A stretch of DNA of 64,000 bases from Pseudomonas baltica. Lineage in GTDB: Bacteria; Pseudomonadota; Gammaproteobacteria; Pseudomonadales; Pseudomonadaceae. The stretch spans positions 496,001 to 560,000 of the forward strand of contig NZ_JACMYH010000002.1 in the NCBI RefSeq assembly GCF_014235765.1, written 5' to 3'. Each line of letters begins with the position of its first letter. The first letter of the stretch is position 1. Position numbers and translations under genes: made by a program. The notes under the pieces were generated by a model. That model ran no database searches and was not told the DNA's origin. It saw only the letters and a list, made by a program, of their open reading frames with translations. Shown piece by piece: positions 22,801-27,557 of this stretch.

Positions 22801-23761
22801 TGCCGGCACCTACCGCCTGGTCGTCACCAACGGTGGCCTGGGAGTGGCATCGAGCTACACCGCCGCAGTACGTCAGGAGGCGACGTCCACCAGCACCTTC
22901 GTGGTCGGCAGCGCCACCACGGCGGTGGGCAACCTGCTGACCGGGGCGGGCGCCGATGTACTGGGTTCCTCGTACACCTCGCTCAGCGTGCTGAGTGCCG
23001 GCGCCTTCGTTCTGCCTGGGGTCAACGGCGTCACCATTGCCGGTGCCCATGGCGCGCTGCTGGTCAATGCCGATGGCAGCTATGCCTATACACCGACTTT
23101 GAATCAGGGCAGCGCCGTTATTGGCCAGACCGACGTGTTCACCTATCAACTCAACCACCCCACCGGAGCCAGTGATACCGCCACCCTGACCATCAACCTC
23201 AACAACGCCGCCACGCCGGCCACCTTCGCGCGCCTGGCGTCGTTCACCAGTGACGACACCAGCGCCGATCACGCTGCCGTTGCCGGCAGCGACCGGCACG
23301 ACCCGCAAGGCACTTCGGGCGATGATCTGCTCGATGGCGCCCAAGGCGGGGCGCTGACCTTGCACGGTCACGACGGCAACGACACCATCGTCATCTACGA
23401 CCAGACGTTCGCCTCGGTCGACGGCGGTGCCGGGACCGATACGCTGAAGTGGAGCGGTGGCGATGCCGACATCGACCTGAGCAACCTGGCAGCACGCATC
23501 AACAACATCGAGGTCATCGACCTGAACCAGTCCAGCAAGGTCAATCTGACCTTGAGCTTGAGCGACCTGCTGTCGGTCACCGACGCCAGCACCGACAAGC
23601 TACTGATCCTGGGCGACAGCCACGACACCGTGCACATGACCGGCGCAACCTGGGCGCCGGGCGCCACACAGACGGACAACGGCGTGCAGTACAACGTCTA
23701 CACTCCCCAGGAGGACCCCTCGCACCATCTGTGGGTCCAGAGCGGTATCAGTGTCGTCTGA
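4817..23761 (+). CDS. lapF: Giant Ig-repeat surface adhesin, LapF-type
   Basis: This 6314-residue protein is a type I-secreted adhesin. Residues 1-162 form a BapA-like N-terminal region with a hydrophobic stretch (about 121-138) followed by eleven glycines (140-150). Residues 163-5618 contain 64 imperfect Ig-like repeats of about 85 residues, with typical cores GEAGATVTV, LGTATV, GTF.V.L and TDAAGN. A PTPD-rich linker separates repeats 2 and 3. The C-terminal 696 residues contain two related bimodules, then one RTX-like stretch (GTSGDDLLDG, HGHDGNDTI, DGGAGTDTL) and a terminal segment like other type I secretion signals. The size and the 64-repeat count agree with what I remember of P. putida LapF, a matrix protein needed for mature biofilm architecture. 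The start at 4817 has AGGAG five bases upstream; an ATG ten codons earlier lacks one. Exporter genes follow on the same strand. Confidence 0.92.
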   Translation: MDSIVVAAKSAQSTSEIAWGNIKLLDTSLVKLPVDPSDVASATRSGNNLTITLKSGEQITLGDFFKVDAAGQQSELVFEGQDGFLWQANYGEPFTGFTFSEASTVDELLLAGAAASGATPGWLLAAFGLVGVGATTAAVGGGGGGGGGGGAPVPPVEPVPPVDTTAPGAPTGLGFAADGSSVSGSAESNASVIIRDAQGNVVGSGTVGADGNFQVAFPTPQANGESLEVIITDGSGNSSDPVVITAPDITAPAAPGALALSPDGSTLTGTGEPGATVTVTTATGVVLGSAVVAADGTFNLTLTPPQINGEALSATQTDAAGNQSPAAGLIAPDLTPGPTPDPTPDPTPDTTAPNAPTGLAVSANGSVLTGRGEAGTVVNVTDAAGNLIATGTVDASGNFRVDLSPAQANGQVLGVTLTDASGNVSLPANVLAPDIEAPSAPSNLSIDGSGLLLSGRAEAGATVAVRDAAGKLLGTGTANASGIFQITLSAAQIDGETLSVVATDAAGNASLPGQLQVPDLSVSEPITDFVVSADGFSCGGRGQAGDTVTITNAAGDAIGSAVVNAFGRFFIRFALRLTPNEPITATQTDENGNVTSTFSMLVPDDIGPGTPDNLNLSQDGLTLTGTGNAGDTVRVFTSQGVLLGSAIVNVDGSFSITLGQAQTNGETLTLIATDFDNETSVPVPFVAPDSTAPAAVGNIGFNADGTTLTGIGEPGATVTVRNAQGNVVGTATVNAAGNFVVSLSPAQADGQVLSVSQTDAAGNPSVAVPATAPDITAGVDLSEVAISADGSLVSGRGQPGDTITVSGAGGVLLTTGVVAADGTFNLSLAPPQTNGQALLIGQQDAAGNASANVALTAPDLEAPVAPSNLALNAGGTVLSGVAEAGTTVSVKNAAGTVLGTALVAADGTFQVTLSSAQANGQALTLSAVDAAGNSSPSVPFTAPDTTAPNAVTNLLISADGLTLTGRGEPGATVTISNAAGVVIGIATVGANGNFSTALAPAAVEGDLLSAVQADAAANVSTPVFITAPDAIGPGTPGNLALSSDGLQLTGTGSAGNTVNVFGPQGNLLGTAIVAANGTFVITLTQAQTNGEVLSVVATDALGEASVPVEITALDSTAPDPVSGVAISANGSTVTGSGEAGASVTVRGANGAVIGTGTVATDGTFSVALNPPQLNAQQLQVSQTDVSGNSATAVDLTAPDLTAPAALSQLAVSNDGLTLTGRGEVGATVTVLAPNGVALGTATVGSDGLFSLTLNAAQTNGQNLSVSQSDAAGNRSPIALAQAPDTDAPGAPGALQLNGSGTVLTGVGEAGATVRVVGANGVELGNAVVAANGTFQVSLSPAQANGQLLEVTQTDGAGQTSVPVAITAADSTAPGALANVLLSRDGLSVTGTGESGATVTVRAANGAVLGSAVVGSDGTFSVGLASAQVNGERLGAAQTDPSGNVSPTTFVTAADVTAPGAPAALALDASGLVLTGTGEAGATVRITNAQGTLLGTGTVAANGTFSITLSAAQTNGQSLKAVATDAASNSSAASTLVAADTTAPLAVGNLAISANGLTLSGTGEVGASVAVRAANGDLIGTGTVGANGIFVIALNRAALQSDVLNVIETDAAGNASPPVTVNGPDGNEPAAPGNLVISLDGVTLTGTALAGNTVTVVDAQGAVLGSAVVNASGQFSLTLSPAQNNGELLSVQASDGVRVSVPTLLTALDVTPPDALDNVQLSANGSTLNGTGEAGATVNVRGAQGQLLGTGTVGSDGTFSIAFTPALIDRQVLTATQTDPGGNVSAAVSVTAPDFTAPLAASGLSLNALGTVLSGVGEAGTTVAVRDAAGVIIGNGSVAANGTFQITLTTAQLTGTTLQVTLTDAAGNVSPSAALPVADVTAPGVVTGLQLNVAGTLLTGKGEVGATVSVTAANGAVLGSAVVGATGSFVVNLVPAQANGEVLDVQQVDAAGNLSLPVALVAADVTAPIALSTVAISANGAVVTGVGEAGATVRVLTSAGGELGTATVGADGRFSVTLSTPQINLQSLTVTQADAAGNLSANVNLTAPDLQAPSAPTNVVLTAQGSAVTGQAEPGTVVSVVVSDAQGNVLGTATVAANGTFQVNLNTPQTNGQTLLVTSTDAAGNVSTSITVIAADLTAPNLATDLAVNPAGTLLAGKGEAGATVTVFDAQGTQIGTGTVGPTGSFLVTLTPVAQNAVLSVTLTDRFDNVSLPASVTVPDANGPDQPTALVLSADGLRLSGIADAGNTITVRGPTGVLGTTTVNADGTFQLTLSAAQTNGEQLDVVASSGGFNSLPGQLTAIDSTAPALTNVVISNDGSLITGRGEAGATVTVLNPAGVTIATAIVGISGQFSVTLTPPQIDAQRLQVNQVDGAGNSSVPATVTAPDLTLPGSVLQPLVSADGLVVSGRGEAGATVTVFASNGAVLGTGVVDANGLFSVNLNQAQNNGQTLTLSQRDPAGNESAVVSVQAGDTLAPLAPAALVLDSTGSSLSGTGEIGATVQIRNANGDLVGSGVVGANGRFQISLDTPQAAGQLLAVTQSDAAGNTSPATPLSAPDTTAPTALLNVVLSNDGRLVSGTGEAGANVTVRSAAGVSLGSTVVAADGSFTVILSSPQLNGQTLSLVQVDAASNVSPTFSLQAADITAPAVPTGLSLSLAGTLLSGVTEAGATVSITGAQGQVIGSGVAGSDGTFAITLASAQANGQALRVTATDAAGNTSASATLLAADITPPVAVSNLVVSADGTLLSGSGEANATVRITAANGDLLGTGTVNANGTFLITLNRPATLSDVLTVIETDAAGNPSLPAQVNGPDGGAPIAPANLLLTLEGAILTGTGSAGALIRVTSTTGVLLGSGTVNALGTFSILLDAPQRNGEVLSVQASDAIGRVSIPVSLTAGDTTAPDLLANVQLSANGALVTGNGEAGAQVTVRNALNQSVGTATVATDGTFTVNLVPAQTNLQVLTVTQADAAGNLSLGVTLIAPDLTAPAAPVALVLNDVGTVLTGAGEAGANVVVRNALGVQVGTGTVNANGTFQITLDAPQIDGGTLRVTLGDSAGNLSVVGSVVGRDTLAPVAVVAPVINADGSLITGRGEAGATVTVTSVAGTVLGSAVVAANGTFSLVLDSPQANGQLLDVLQTDAAGNASVPVALQAPDITPPTALSEVLISADGLVVSGRGEAGASVRVLLGNTELGRADVNASGQFTITLNNPQVNLQQLTVSQVDAAGNFSANVTLIAPDLQAPAAPTDVVLTPQGGAVIGKAEPGSVVSVVVSDAQGNVLGTATVAANGTFQVDLAFPQTNGQTLLVTSTDAAGNTSTSITVIAADLTAPDAPIALGVSLDGLTVVGQGEIGSTATVLAVNGDVLGTAAVGPNGIFTVVLLRAASENEVLNVTLTDAARNVSTATVVVAPDVNGPDQPTALLLGGNGLTLSGQGDVGNTITVRSVTGVVLGTAVVDATGNFQVALNAAQTNGETLEVIATSGALVSLPALITVADTTPPGLISNLLVSLDGTQVTGRGEAGSIVTIRGPDNAVLGTATVGVTGAFTVSLNVAQTNGQVLSAVQVDGGNNPSTAVIVVARDSTLPDAPAAVLNPAGTLVTGTAEPGTRVTVIVSDAQGNVLGTATVAADGSYEVDLGTAQANGQTLLVTTTDAAGNVSASTTLFALDTTPPAPVTALVISPNGDLLAGRGEPAAEVTVRDAGGTVIGIGVVGATGSFLITLTAPVAPGDVLTVLQEDAAGNASDDVDVTAPDGTGPDQPSALLLSGNGLQLSGLADAGNTVTVRSATGVVLGTAVADGNGAFTVALSSPQLNGEQLEVVANLGALVSVPAQVQALDLTAPSALTDLLASADGTQLTGRGEVGATVTVLAPDGTALGSVVIGVTGTFTVPFAVAQLGGGNLAVSQTDVAGNLSPTALVPAVDSTPPVAPTAAVDLNGGAVVGVAEPGTVVTVIVSDAQGNVLGTATVAPNGSYQVVLGAAQTNGQTLLVTSTDAAGNVSSTTLVVAPDTTVPNPVTDLVVSADGALLTGKGEIGAQVTVLGVGGISVGTATVDGNGNFTVTLNPISGDRTLLSVTQADPAGNVSTVVTVTTPDTNGPDVPTALLLSTDGLQLVGQGDVGNLITVRNLQGTVLGTAIVDGSGAFQLQLSAAQLNGEILQVTAADGALTSLPAQLTAPDVTAPTNLGALSVSLDGTVLSGRGEAGATVVITGPGNVMLGTAVVAVTGVFVANLATPQLNGQALSVVQTDLAGNASLPLVTLAGDRTPPAAPADLAVINQGLVLTGTGEPGAVVTVTNAQNVILGTATVLLDGSFQVVLSQAQVNGQALGVTLTDAAGNVSVPGAVLAGDTTAPVPLTNIAISNDGALTSLLTGKGEPGAVVSVTRLDGTLLGSGAVSAAGNFSVTLTPAVITGELLNLVQTDAAGNVSPIGTINSPDTTAPELLTQVAINLTTGATVTGRGEPGATVTVRDAAGVVLGSAQVAADNSFVVTLSPAQINNQPLTVAQTDVSGNVGANTPIFAPDLTPPAAPTQLLLNASGTVLSGVGEANATVLVKNAAGVTLGTATTVAADGTFQVTLPAQLNGQSLVVTLTDAAGNVSGPGSLLAGDTTPPAAPTILALNATGTLLTGTGEPGAQLIIRNNLNVSVGTGTVNADGTYSVTLGVAQINGEVLSVRQVDAAGNASAAVTITASDLQAPTALVNLAVSTSGLQLTGSGEALARIVVKNVLGVQIGAATADVDGNFTVNLATPQLNGQVLVVTQADVAGNVSLPFNFAVPDVTAPLALTLTAVSADGRIVTGRGEAGATVTVTGPLNATLGTAVVAADGTFNVTLSTPQTNFEALLLVQRDAAGNTSAGVTVNAPDLTPPALPAGLGLSANGLLFNGTAEAGARVFVSNAQGAALGNVLVGANGTFSVPLSLAQLNGGTLEVYAQDAAGNKSALARLTVPDITPPSLATQLVVNAAGTVLTGKGEAGATVTVGLLVGQTPVVLGTAVVDVNGNFQVPLLPAALGGQLLTVIQTDAAGNPSAIASLNIPVELPPAAPQVSTITSNGVTLTGTTEAGTTVVVRNAAGTVLGTGVTTGTTFTVTLNPPQANGQVLELHATKGALTSIATFYTSVDSTAPVPITALDVNGTGTLVTGRGEVGATVRVTNAAGVVVGTGVVGLNGSFAVVLPVAQANGGTLTAVQVDAAQNVSTAVSIAAPDIVAPVAPVITGLSNAGQTLSGTGEAGAIATVYNAAGVAIGTATVLPNGTFAVTLSSPQLNGQLLSVKLADAAGNVSVGTPFLALDTTPPTALVNVALATNGSSVSGQGEAGARVTVNVGGVALGNAVVDASGNFSVGLSAAQLNGQQLTVVQTDAAGLTSPITTLTARDATAPNAPTALLLVGGVSLSGVGEANSTVKVYGANNALLAEGPVNALGLFTVTLAAPQLNGGALRVTLTDAAGNVSAAGQLGVADTTPPAAPTATISASGTVVSGTGEAGATVTVRSGASVLGTALVAANGTYSVTLNAAQINSQVLTVSQADAAANVSPTATTTAPDLTPPSLATGLVVAGDGLTLRGTGEPGATVSVKAANGVVLNVAPVTVGADGTFTVALNAAQINGERLSVTLTDGRGNVSAGAAVVAPDIDVNEPVIASNNLATATVNITPVTVASEYTNTSVSLLLGQVKAFGFTVAAGTVTDPLITVTNNALLGVLPASAFALEVQNAAGNWITLANSTTNPQLLNLIGLGTNQVQADIGLLQAGNYRLTVASSLVSLLDSLTTQIQFVTTSLTQFTGTPAPLDGNVITDPGVNGLADRTGPDNGAVLQVLKNGTYVTAGAGTMVQGLYGQLTIDSTGKYTYNPSGAVASVGKVEDFQYQLVHPNGLSSTAHLYVRIDSANVNEVWNPNNLAANATLVDAINDTAASALSLVGQFTDTTATIGRYDSSLLGGRGEFTFTVAPNTLSDLTLSVTGSGLSLLSPVNFVLSKLQANGTYVQVGSYSGANLIAIGSAGLGVRVEDQTAGTYRLVVTNGGLGVASSYTAAVRQEATSTSTFVVGSATTAVGNLLTGAGADVLGSSYTSLSVLSAGAFVLPGVNGVTIAGAHGALLVNADGSYAYTPTLNQGSAVIGQTDVFTYQLNHPTGASDTATLTINLNNAATPATFARLASFTSDDTSADHAAVAGSDRHDPQGTSGDDLLDGAQGGALTLHGHDGNDTIVIYDQTFASVDGGAGTDTLKWSGGDADIDLSNLAARINNIEVIDLNQSSKVNLTLSLSDLLSVTDASTDKLLILGDSHDTVHMTGATWAPGATQTDNGVQYNVYTPQEDPSHHLWVQSGISVV
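5234..5266 (+). repeat. Eleven-codon poly-glycine tract in lapF
   Basis: Eleven consecutive Gly codons (GGC, GGA and GGT) encode residues 140-150 of the adhesin. The tract follows a hydrophobic segment and precedes a short Pro/Val linker leading into the first Ig-like repeat. Slippage in units of three would keep the frame. Confidence 0.9.
5303..21670 (+). repeat. Array of 64 Ig-like repeats in lapF
   Basis: I counted 64 repeats by their boundary signature (a residue pair such as PD or AD followed by xTAP or xTPP). The basic unit is about 255 bases. Nine variant repeats lack the normal TDAAGN motif and begin with xxGP or a similar Pro-containing start. They begin at 6629, 7904, 9689, 11474, 13250, 15038, 16058, 17078 and 19898. 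Each is preceded by a repeat in which the usual PQxNGQ segment is replaced. Three consecutive four-repeat blocks begin at 14522, 15545 and 16565. Confidence 0.88.
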
Positions 23762-23777
23762 TACCCGCTACCAGCGT

Positions 23778-23793
23778 CGGGCCTGCGGGCCCG
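23778..23793 (+). terminator. GC hairpin after lapF, possible attenuator
   Basis: CGGGCC and GGCCCG arms flank a four-base loop 17 bases after the adhesin stop codon. There is no T-run, so it is more likely a partial terminator or 3'-end stabiliser that reduces read-through into the exporter genes than a full stop. Confidence 0.3.
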
Positions 23794-23863
23794 GCGTCGC
23801 GGCAGGAAGTCGCACGCCGCCTGAATCGGGCGTGCCATCAAGAACAGGAAGTGGGGGATTGGC

Positions 23864-25366
23864 TTGAAGTGCACCTCTTTGGCGACACATATTTCAGTGG
23901 CCGTTCTGGCACTGGGCATCACACCGCTCTACAGCCTGCCGGCACATGCCGCAGACACCCTCGAACCCGGGCTCAAGGTCATCAGCCCGAGCCGCTTGGA
24001 AACCCGCCCCGAGCAGACCGCTCGGCCGCATCCACGCAATGTCGCCAGGCCTGCGATTGCGTCCGCTGCAACGGCGGCGGGGGCCAGGCTCGACGATTCC
24101 GATCTGGCCGCGCCGGCCTCCGGCACCCAGCTGGGCCTGGTCCAGGCCGTCCGCCTGGCGGTGGAATGGCATCCGAGCATCGGCGAGGCGATCGGCACCC
24201 TGTACCAGCAGGGTGAAGGCATCAACGTGGCGCGTGCCGGCTACTATCCACGCATCACCGGCGGGCTGCGTGGTGGTCTCGACAGTTCCTACGGTGGCAA
24301 TGGCACCAGCCAGGCGGTGAACATCTCGCTCAAGCAGATGCTCTACGACTTCGGCAAGGTCGACAGTGCGGTCGACGTCGCCAAGGCCCGCGTCGCCCGC
24401 AGTCAGGCGCAGGTACTGCTGAGCATCGATCAGGTGGCACGCGACACCTCCCAGGCCTACATCGAGGTGCAGCGCTATCAACGCCTGCTGCAGGTCGCTC
24501 GCGAGCAGATCAAGGGCATCGCCGGCATTGCCGAGCTGGCACGTCAGCGCAGCGACATGGGCGCCGCCACGCGTTCGGACGTGGTCCAGGCCAGGTCCCG
24601 AGAAGACGGCGCGCGTGCCACCCTGCTGCAGTATCAGGCGCTGTACAACCGCTGGCGAGCCAACCTCATCAACCTGGTAGGACGCGCCGCGCCGTTCGAC
24701 GTCAACGACGATTTTCCGCCGTCGCTGCTGGCCTCCTGCAACGCTGCAGAACCGGACATGAACGCCTTGCCCGGCATCCTGGTAGCCAACGCGCAACGGG
24801 TCGAGGCCCAGGCGGCCATTCGCCAGGCCCGTGCCGATGGGCTGCCGACGCTATCGGTCGACCCCACGCTGAACCACTACCTGGACAGCAACTACAACAG
24901 CAACAATTCCAATATCGACCGTACCCAGGCAGGCATCTTCATCAACCTCGACGTGCCGTTCTACCAGGGCGGTGCCACCACCGCGCGTACCGCCGCAGCT
25001 ACCTATGCCCTGACTGCCGCCGACTCGGCCGAAGATGCCGCCCGCCTGCAGGCCCGCCAGGGCTTGTTCGAAGCGCAGGCGCAAACTGCCAGCCTGGACC
25101 GCCGGCTCGGCTCGCTGCAGTCGCGCCAGGGCAGCATTTCCGAAGCCCGCGAGCTGTACGGCCAGCAATACCTGGAGTTGGGCACGCGGCCACTGCTCGA
25201 CCTGCTCAACGCCGAACAGGAGATCCACCAGTCGCGCTTCGACCTGGCCAACACCGAGGCTGACCTGCGCCGCCTGCAGGTGGACTGCCTGTACAGCACT
25301 GGCGCCCTGCGCAGTGCCTACCGGATCGATCAAAGCACCATCCAAGGCGTGGAGATACTGCCATGA
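23864..25366 (+). CDS. TolC-family outer membrane channel of a type I secretion system
   Basis: This 500-residue protein is an outer membrane efflux/secretion channel of the TolC/LapE family and would form the outer membrane exit duct for the adhesin. A signal peptide ends near residue 29 (SLPAHA then ADT). The mature protein has the two internally related helical/beta-barrel halves typical of TolC, for example LGLVQAVRLAVEWHPSIGEA early and a second helical repeat ending in RPLLDLLNAEQEI. Compared with TolC there is an N-terminal extension of about 80 Pro/Arg/Ala-rich residues. The start codon is TTG, supported by a GGAAGTGGGGGA purine-rich site just upstream. The stop overlaps the ATG of the ABC gene (ATGA), so the two are translationally coupled. 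P. putida literature calls the transporter beside lapF LapHIJ, as I recall; I did not assign letters. Confidence 0.87.
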   Translation: MKCTSLATHISVAVLALGITPLYSLPAHAADTLEPGLKVISPSRLETRPEQTARPHPRNVARPAIASAATAAGARLDDSDLAAPASGTQLGLVQAVRLAVEWHPSIGEAIGTLYQQGEGINVARAGYYPRITGGLRGGLDSSYGGNGTSQAVNISLKQMLYDFGKVDSAVDVAKARVARSQAQVLLSIDQVARDTSQAYIEVQRYQRLLQVAREQIKGIAGIAELARQRSDMGAATRSDVVQARSREDGARATLLQYQALYNRWRANLINLVGRAAPFDVNDDFPPSLLASCNAAEPDMNALPGILVANAQRVEAQAAIRQARADGLPTLSVDPTLNHYLDSNYNSNNSNIDRTQAGIFINLDVPFYQGGATTARTAAATYALTAADSAEDAARLQARQGLFEAQAQTASLDRRLGSLQSRQGSISEARELYGQQYLELGTRPLLDLLNAEQEIHQSRFDLANTEADLRRLQVDCLYSTGALRSAYRIDQSTIQGVEILP

Positions 25367-27543
25367 ACGATGCCGTGAACCTGCCCCTGGACGCGGAATC
25401 GGTACAACCCGCGCAAACCTTCTCGCGCCAGGACTACCGGGTCTGGCTCGACGCGATCCTCGGTGTGGCGCGTCACTACCGCCTGGAGTGCTCGGCGGAA
25501 AACGTGCGTATCGCATCGCTGCGTGCCGACGATTCCAGCGTAGAGGACGTCCTGCGGCAGATGGCCCGGCAGGCCGGGCTGACGATCAAGTTCGCCCGCT
25601 ACGACCCCACCACCCTGACCCAGTGGCGCACGCCGCTGGTGGTGCAGCTCAAGGACGGTCAGGTCGGCATCATCCAGGTGCTCGGCGACGACGAGCAGAT
25701 CGGCATCGCCTACAGCGGTGACCAAGGGCTGCAGAGCAGCATCGACCGCCAGACCCTGCTCGACAACGCCCTGCGCACGGTGATCCTGCGTCCGGCGCGG
25801 CCGGTCAGCGACGTGCGCACCAACGACTACATCAAGCCCTACGACGAGCACTGGTTCCGCAAGATCGTGCTGCGCGACCTCAGGCCCTACGGGCACGTCA
25901 TGCTGGCCTCGCTGGTGGCCAACATCCTCGGCCTGGGCGGGGTGTTGTTCTCCATGCAGGTATACGACCGGGTGATCCCGGCCGAATCGCTCCCCACCCT
26001 GTACGTGCTGTTCGGCGGCGTGCTGCTGGCGATCACCTTCGACTTCATCATGCGCATCATGCGCATGAAGATCACCGACCTGCTCGGCAAGCGCGCCGAC
26101 CTGCGTGTCAGCGACCTGGTCTTCGGCCACGCGATGCGCCTGCGCAACTCGGCGCGGCCCAAGTCCACCGGTTCGTTCATTTCGCAGTTGCGCGAACTCG
26201 AATCGCTGCGTGACCTGATCACCTCCAGCACTGCCACGGCACTGGCCGACCTGCCGTTCTTCCTGATCTTCCTGGTGGTGTTCTACCTGATCGGCGGGCC
26301 ACTGGTGCTGATTCCCCTGTGCGCACTGGTGGCGATGGTGGTGCCTGGGCTGATGGCCCAGCGCAAGCTGGCGCGATTGGCCAACGAATCCATGCGCGAA
26401 TCAGCGCTGCGCAACGCCATGCTGGTAGAAACCGTGCAGGGCATGGACGACATCAAGAGCCTGCAGGCCGAGCAGCGCTTCCAGCAGCAATGGAACCACT
26501 ACAACGCCGTGGCGGCAGACAGCAGCCTGCGCCTGCGCACTTTGACCAACGGCCTGGTGGCGTGGACGCAGAACGTGCAGAGCGCGGTGTTCGCCATCGT
26601 CATCGTGTTCGGCGCGCCCATGGTGATTGCCGGCGACCTCACCACCGGTAGCCTGGTGGCCGCCTCGATTCTGGCCTCGCGGATGATGGCGCCGGTGTCG
26701 CAGCTGACCCATGTGCTGACCCGCTGGCAGCAGGCCAAGGTTGCCCTCGAAGGCCTCAACCGCTTGATGCTGCTGCCGGTCGATCACCCCGAAGGCGCCC
26801 AGCGCGTGCACCTGCCGGTGATCGGCGGGCGCTACGAGCTCAAGCGCGCCAGCTTCAAGTACAGCGAGGAGGCACGTACCCCGGCACTGACCGTCAACGA
26901 GTTGAGCATCGCACCAGGCGAGCGCATCGCCGTGCTTGGCCGCAACGGTGCCGGCAAGTCGACCTTGCTCCAGGCCCTGGCTGGCGGCCTGGACCTGAGC
27001 GGCGGCAGCATCAGCCTCGACGGCGTTGCCCTGGGCCATATCGACCCGGCCGACGTGCGCCGCGACATCGGTCTGCTCACGCAGAACTCGCGGCTGTTTC
27101 ACGGCAGCCTGCGCGAGAACCTGATCATGGGTGCCGGGCAAGCGTCGGATCAGGAGATCATCGCTGCTCTGGAAATCACCGGCGCGCTGGATTTCGTGCG
27201 CCAGTGCCCGACCGGCATGGATCACTTGATTCTCGAAGGCGGCCTCGGCCTGTCCGGTGGTCAGCGCCAATCGCTGTTGCTGTCGCGTCTGCTGATCCGC
27301 CAGCCGCATATCCTGCTGCTCGACGAGCCCACTGCGTCGCTGGACGAAACCACCGAACGCCGGCTGATCCAGAACCTGGCGACCTGGGGCCAGGGCCGCA
27401 CGATCATCGTTGCCACCCATCGCACCAGTGTGCTGGCCCTGGTCGACCGGATCATCGTGGTCGACAACGGTCAGGTGGTGATCGACGACACCAAGGAAAA
27501 CGCCATCGCCAGACTGTCGCGTCCCAAGGGCGCGGCTCAATGA
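25363..27543 (+). CDS. Type I secretion ABC exporter (LapB/HlyB-type)
   Basis: This 726-residue inner-membrane ABC exporter energises secretion of the adjacent adhesin. Residues 1-130 form a C39-peptidase-like domain that appears non-catalytic, as in LapB and HlyB: I see no convincing Cys-His-Asp triad. Membrane segments span about 175-430 (for example VMLASLVANILGLGGVLF and FFLIFLVVFYLIGG). The nucleotide-binding domain has Walker A GRNGAGKST at 526-534, signature LSGGQRQ from 630, Walker B ILLLDEPTA with D654/E655, and the H-loop His at 686. The gene starts inside the stop of the TolC-like gene, and its own stop is followed at once by the HlyD-like gene, so the three form one operon. Confidence 0.92.
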   Translation: MNDAVNLPLDAESVQPAQTFSRQDYRVWLDAILGVARHYRLECSAENVRIASLRADDSSVEDVLRQMARQAGLTIKFARYDPTTLTQWRTPLVVQLKDGQVGIIQVLGDDEQIGIAYSGDQGLQSSIDRQTLLDNALRTVILRPARPVSDVRTNDYIKPYDEHWFRKIVLRDLRPYGHVMLASLVANILGLGGVLFSMQVYDRVIPAESLPTLYVLFGGVLLAITFDFIMRIMRMKITDLLGKRADLRVSDLVFGHAMRLRNSARPKSTGSFISQLRELESLRDLITSSTATALADLPFFLIFLVVFYLIGGPLVLIPLCALVAMVVPGLMAQRKLARLANESMRESALRNAMLVETVQGMDDIKSLQAEQRFQQQWNHYNAVAADSSLRLRTLTNGLVAWTQNVQSAVFAIVIVFGAPMVIAGDLTTGSLVAASILASRMMAPVSQLTHVLTRWQQAKVALEGLNRLMLLPVDHPEGAQRVHLPVIGGRYELKRASFKYSEEARTPALTVNELSIAPGERIAVLGRNGAGKSTLLQALAGGLDLSGGSISLDGVALGHIDPADVRRDIGLLTQNSRLFHGSLRENLIMGAGQASDQEIIAALEITGALDFVRQCPTGMDHLILEGGLGLSGGQRQSLLLSRLLIRQPHILLLDEPTASLDETTERRLIQNLATWGQGRTIIVATHRTSVLALVDRIIVVDNGQVVIDDTKENAIARLSRPKGAAQ

Positions 27544-27557
27544 AGGAGGGCAGGGCA

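Noticed and set aside
17960..23371. Two long minus-strand open frames (1062 and 740 codons) in the 3' part of lapF
   Set aside because: Same cause as the larger antisense frame; they mirror the sense repeats and show no protein-like composition.
27204..27557. Long N-terminal extension of the HlyD-like frame
   Set aside because: It lies entirely over the ABC-exporter coding sequence; a strong AAGGAGGG site supports the start at 27558.
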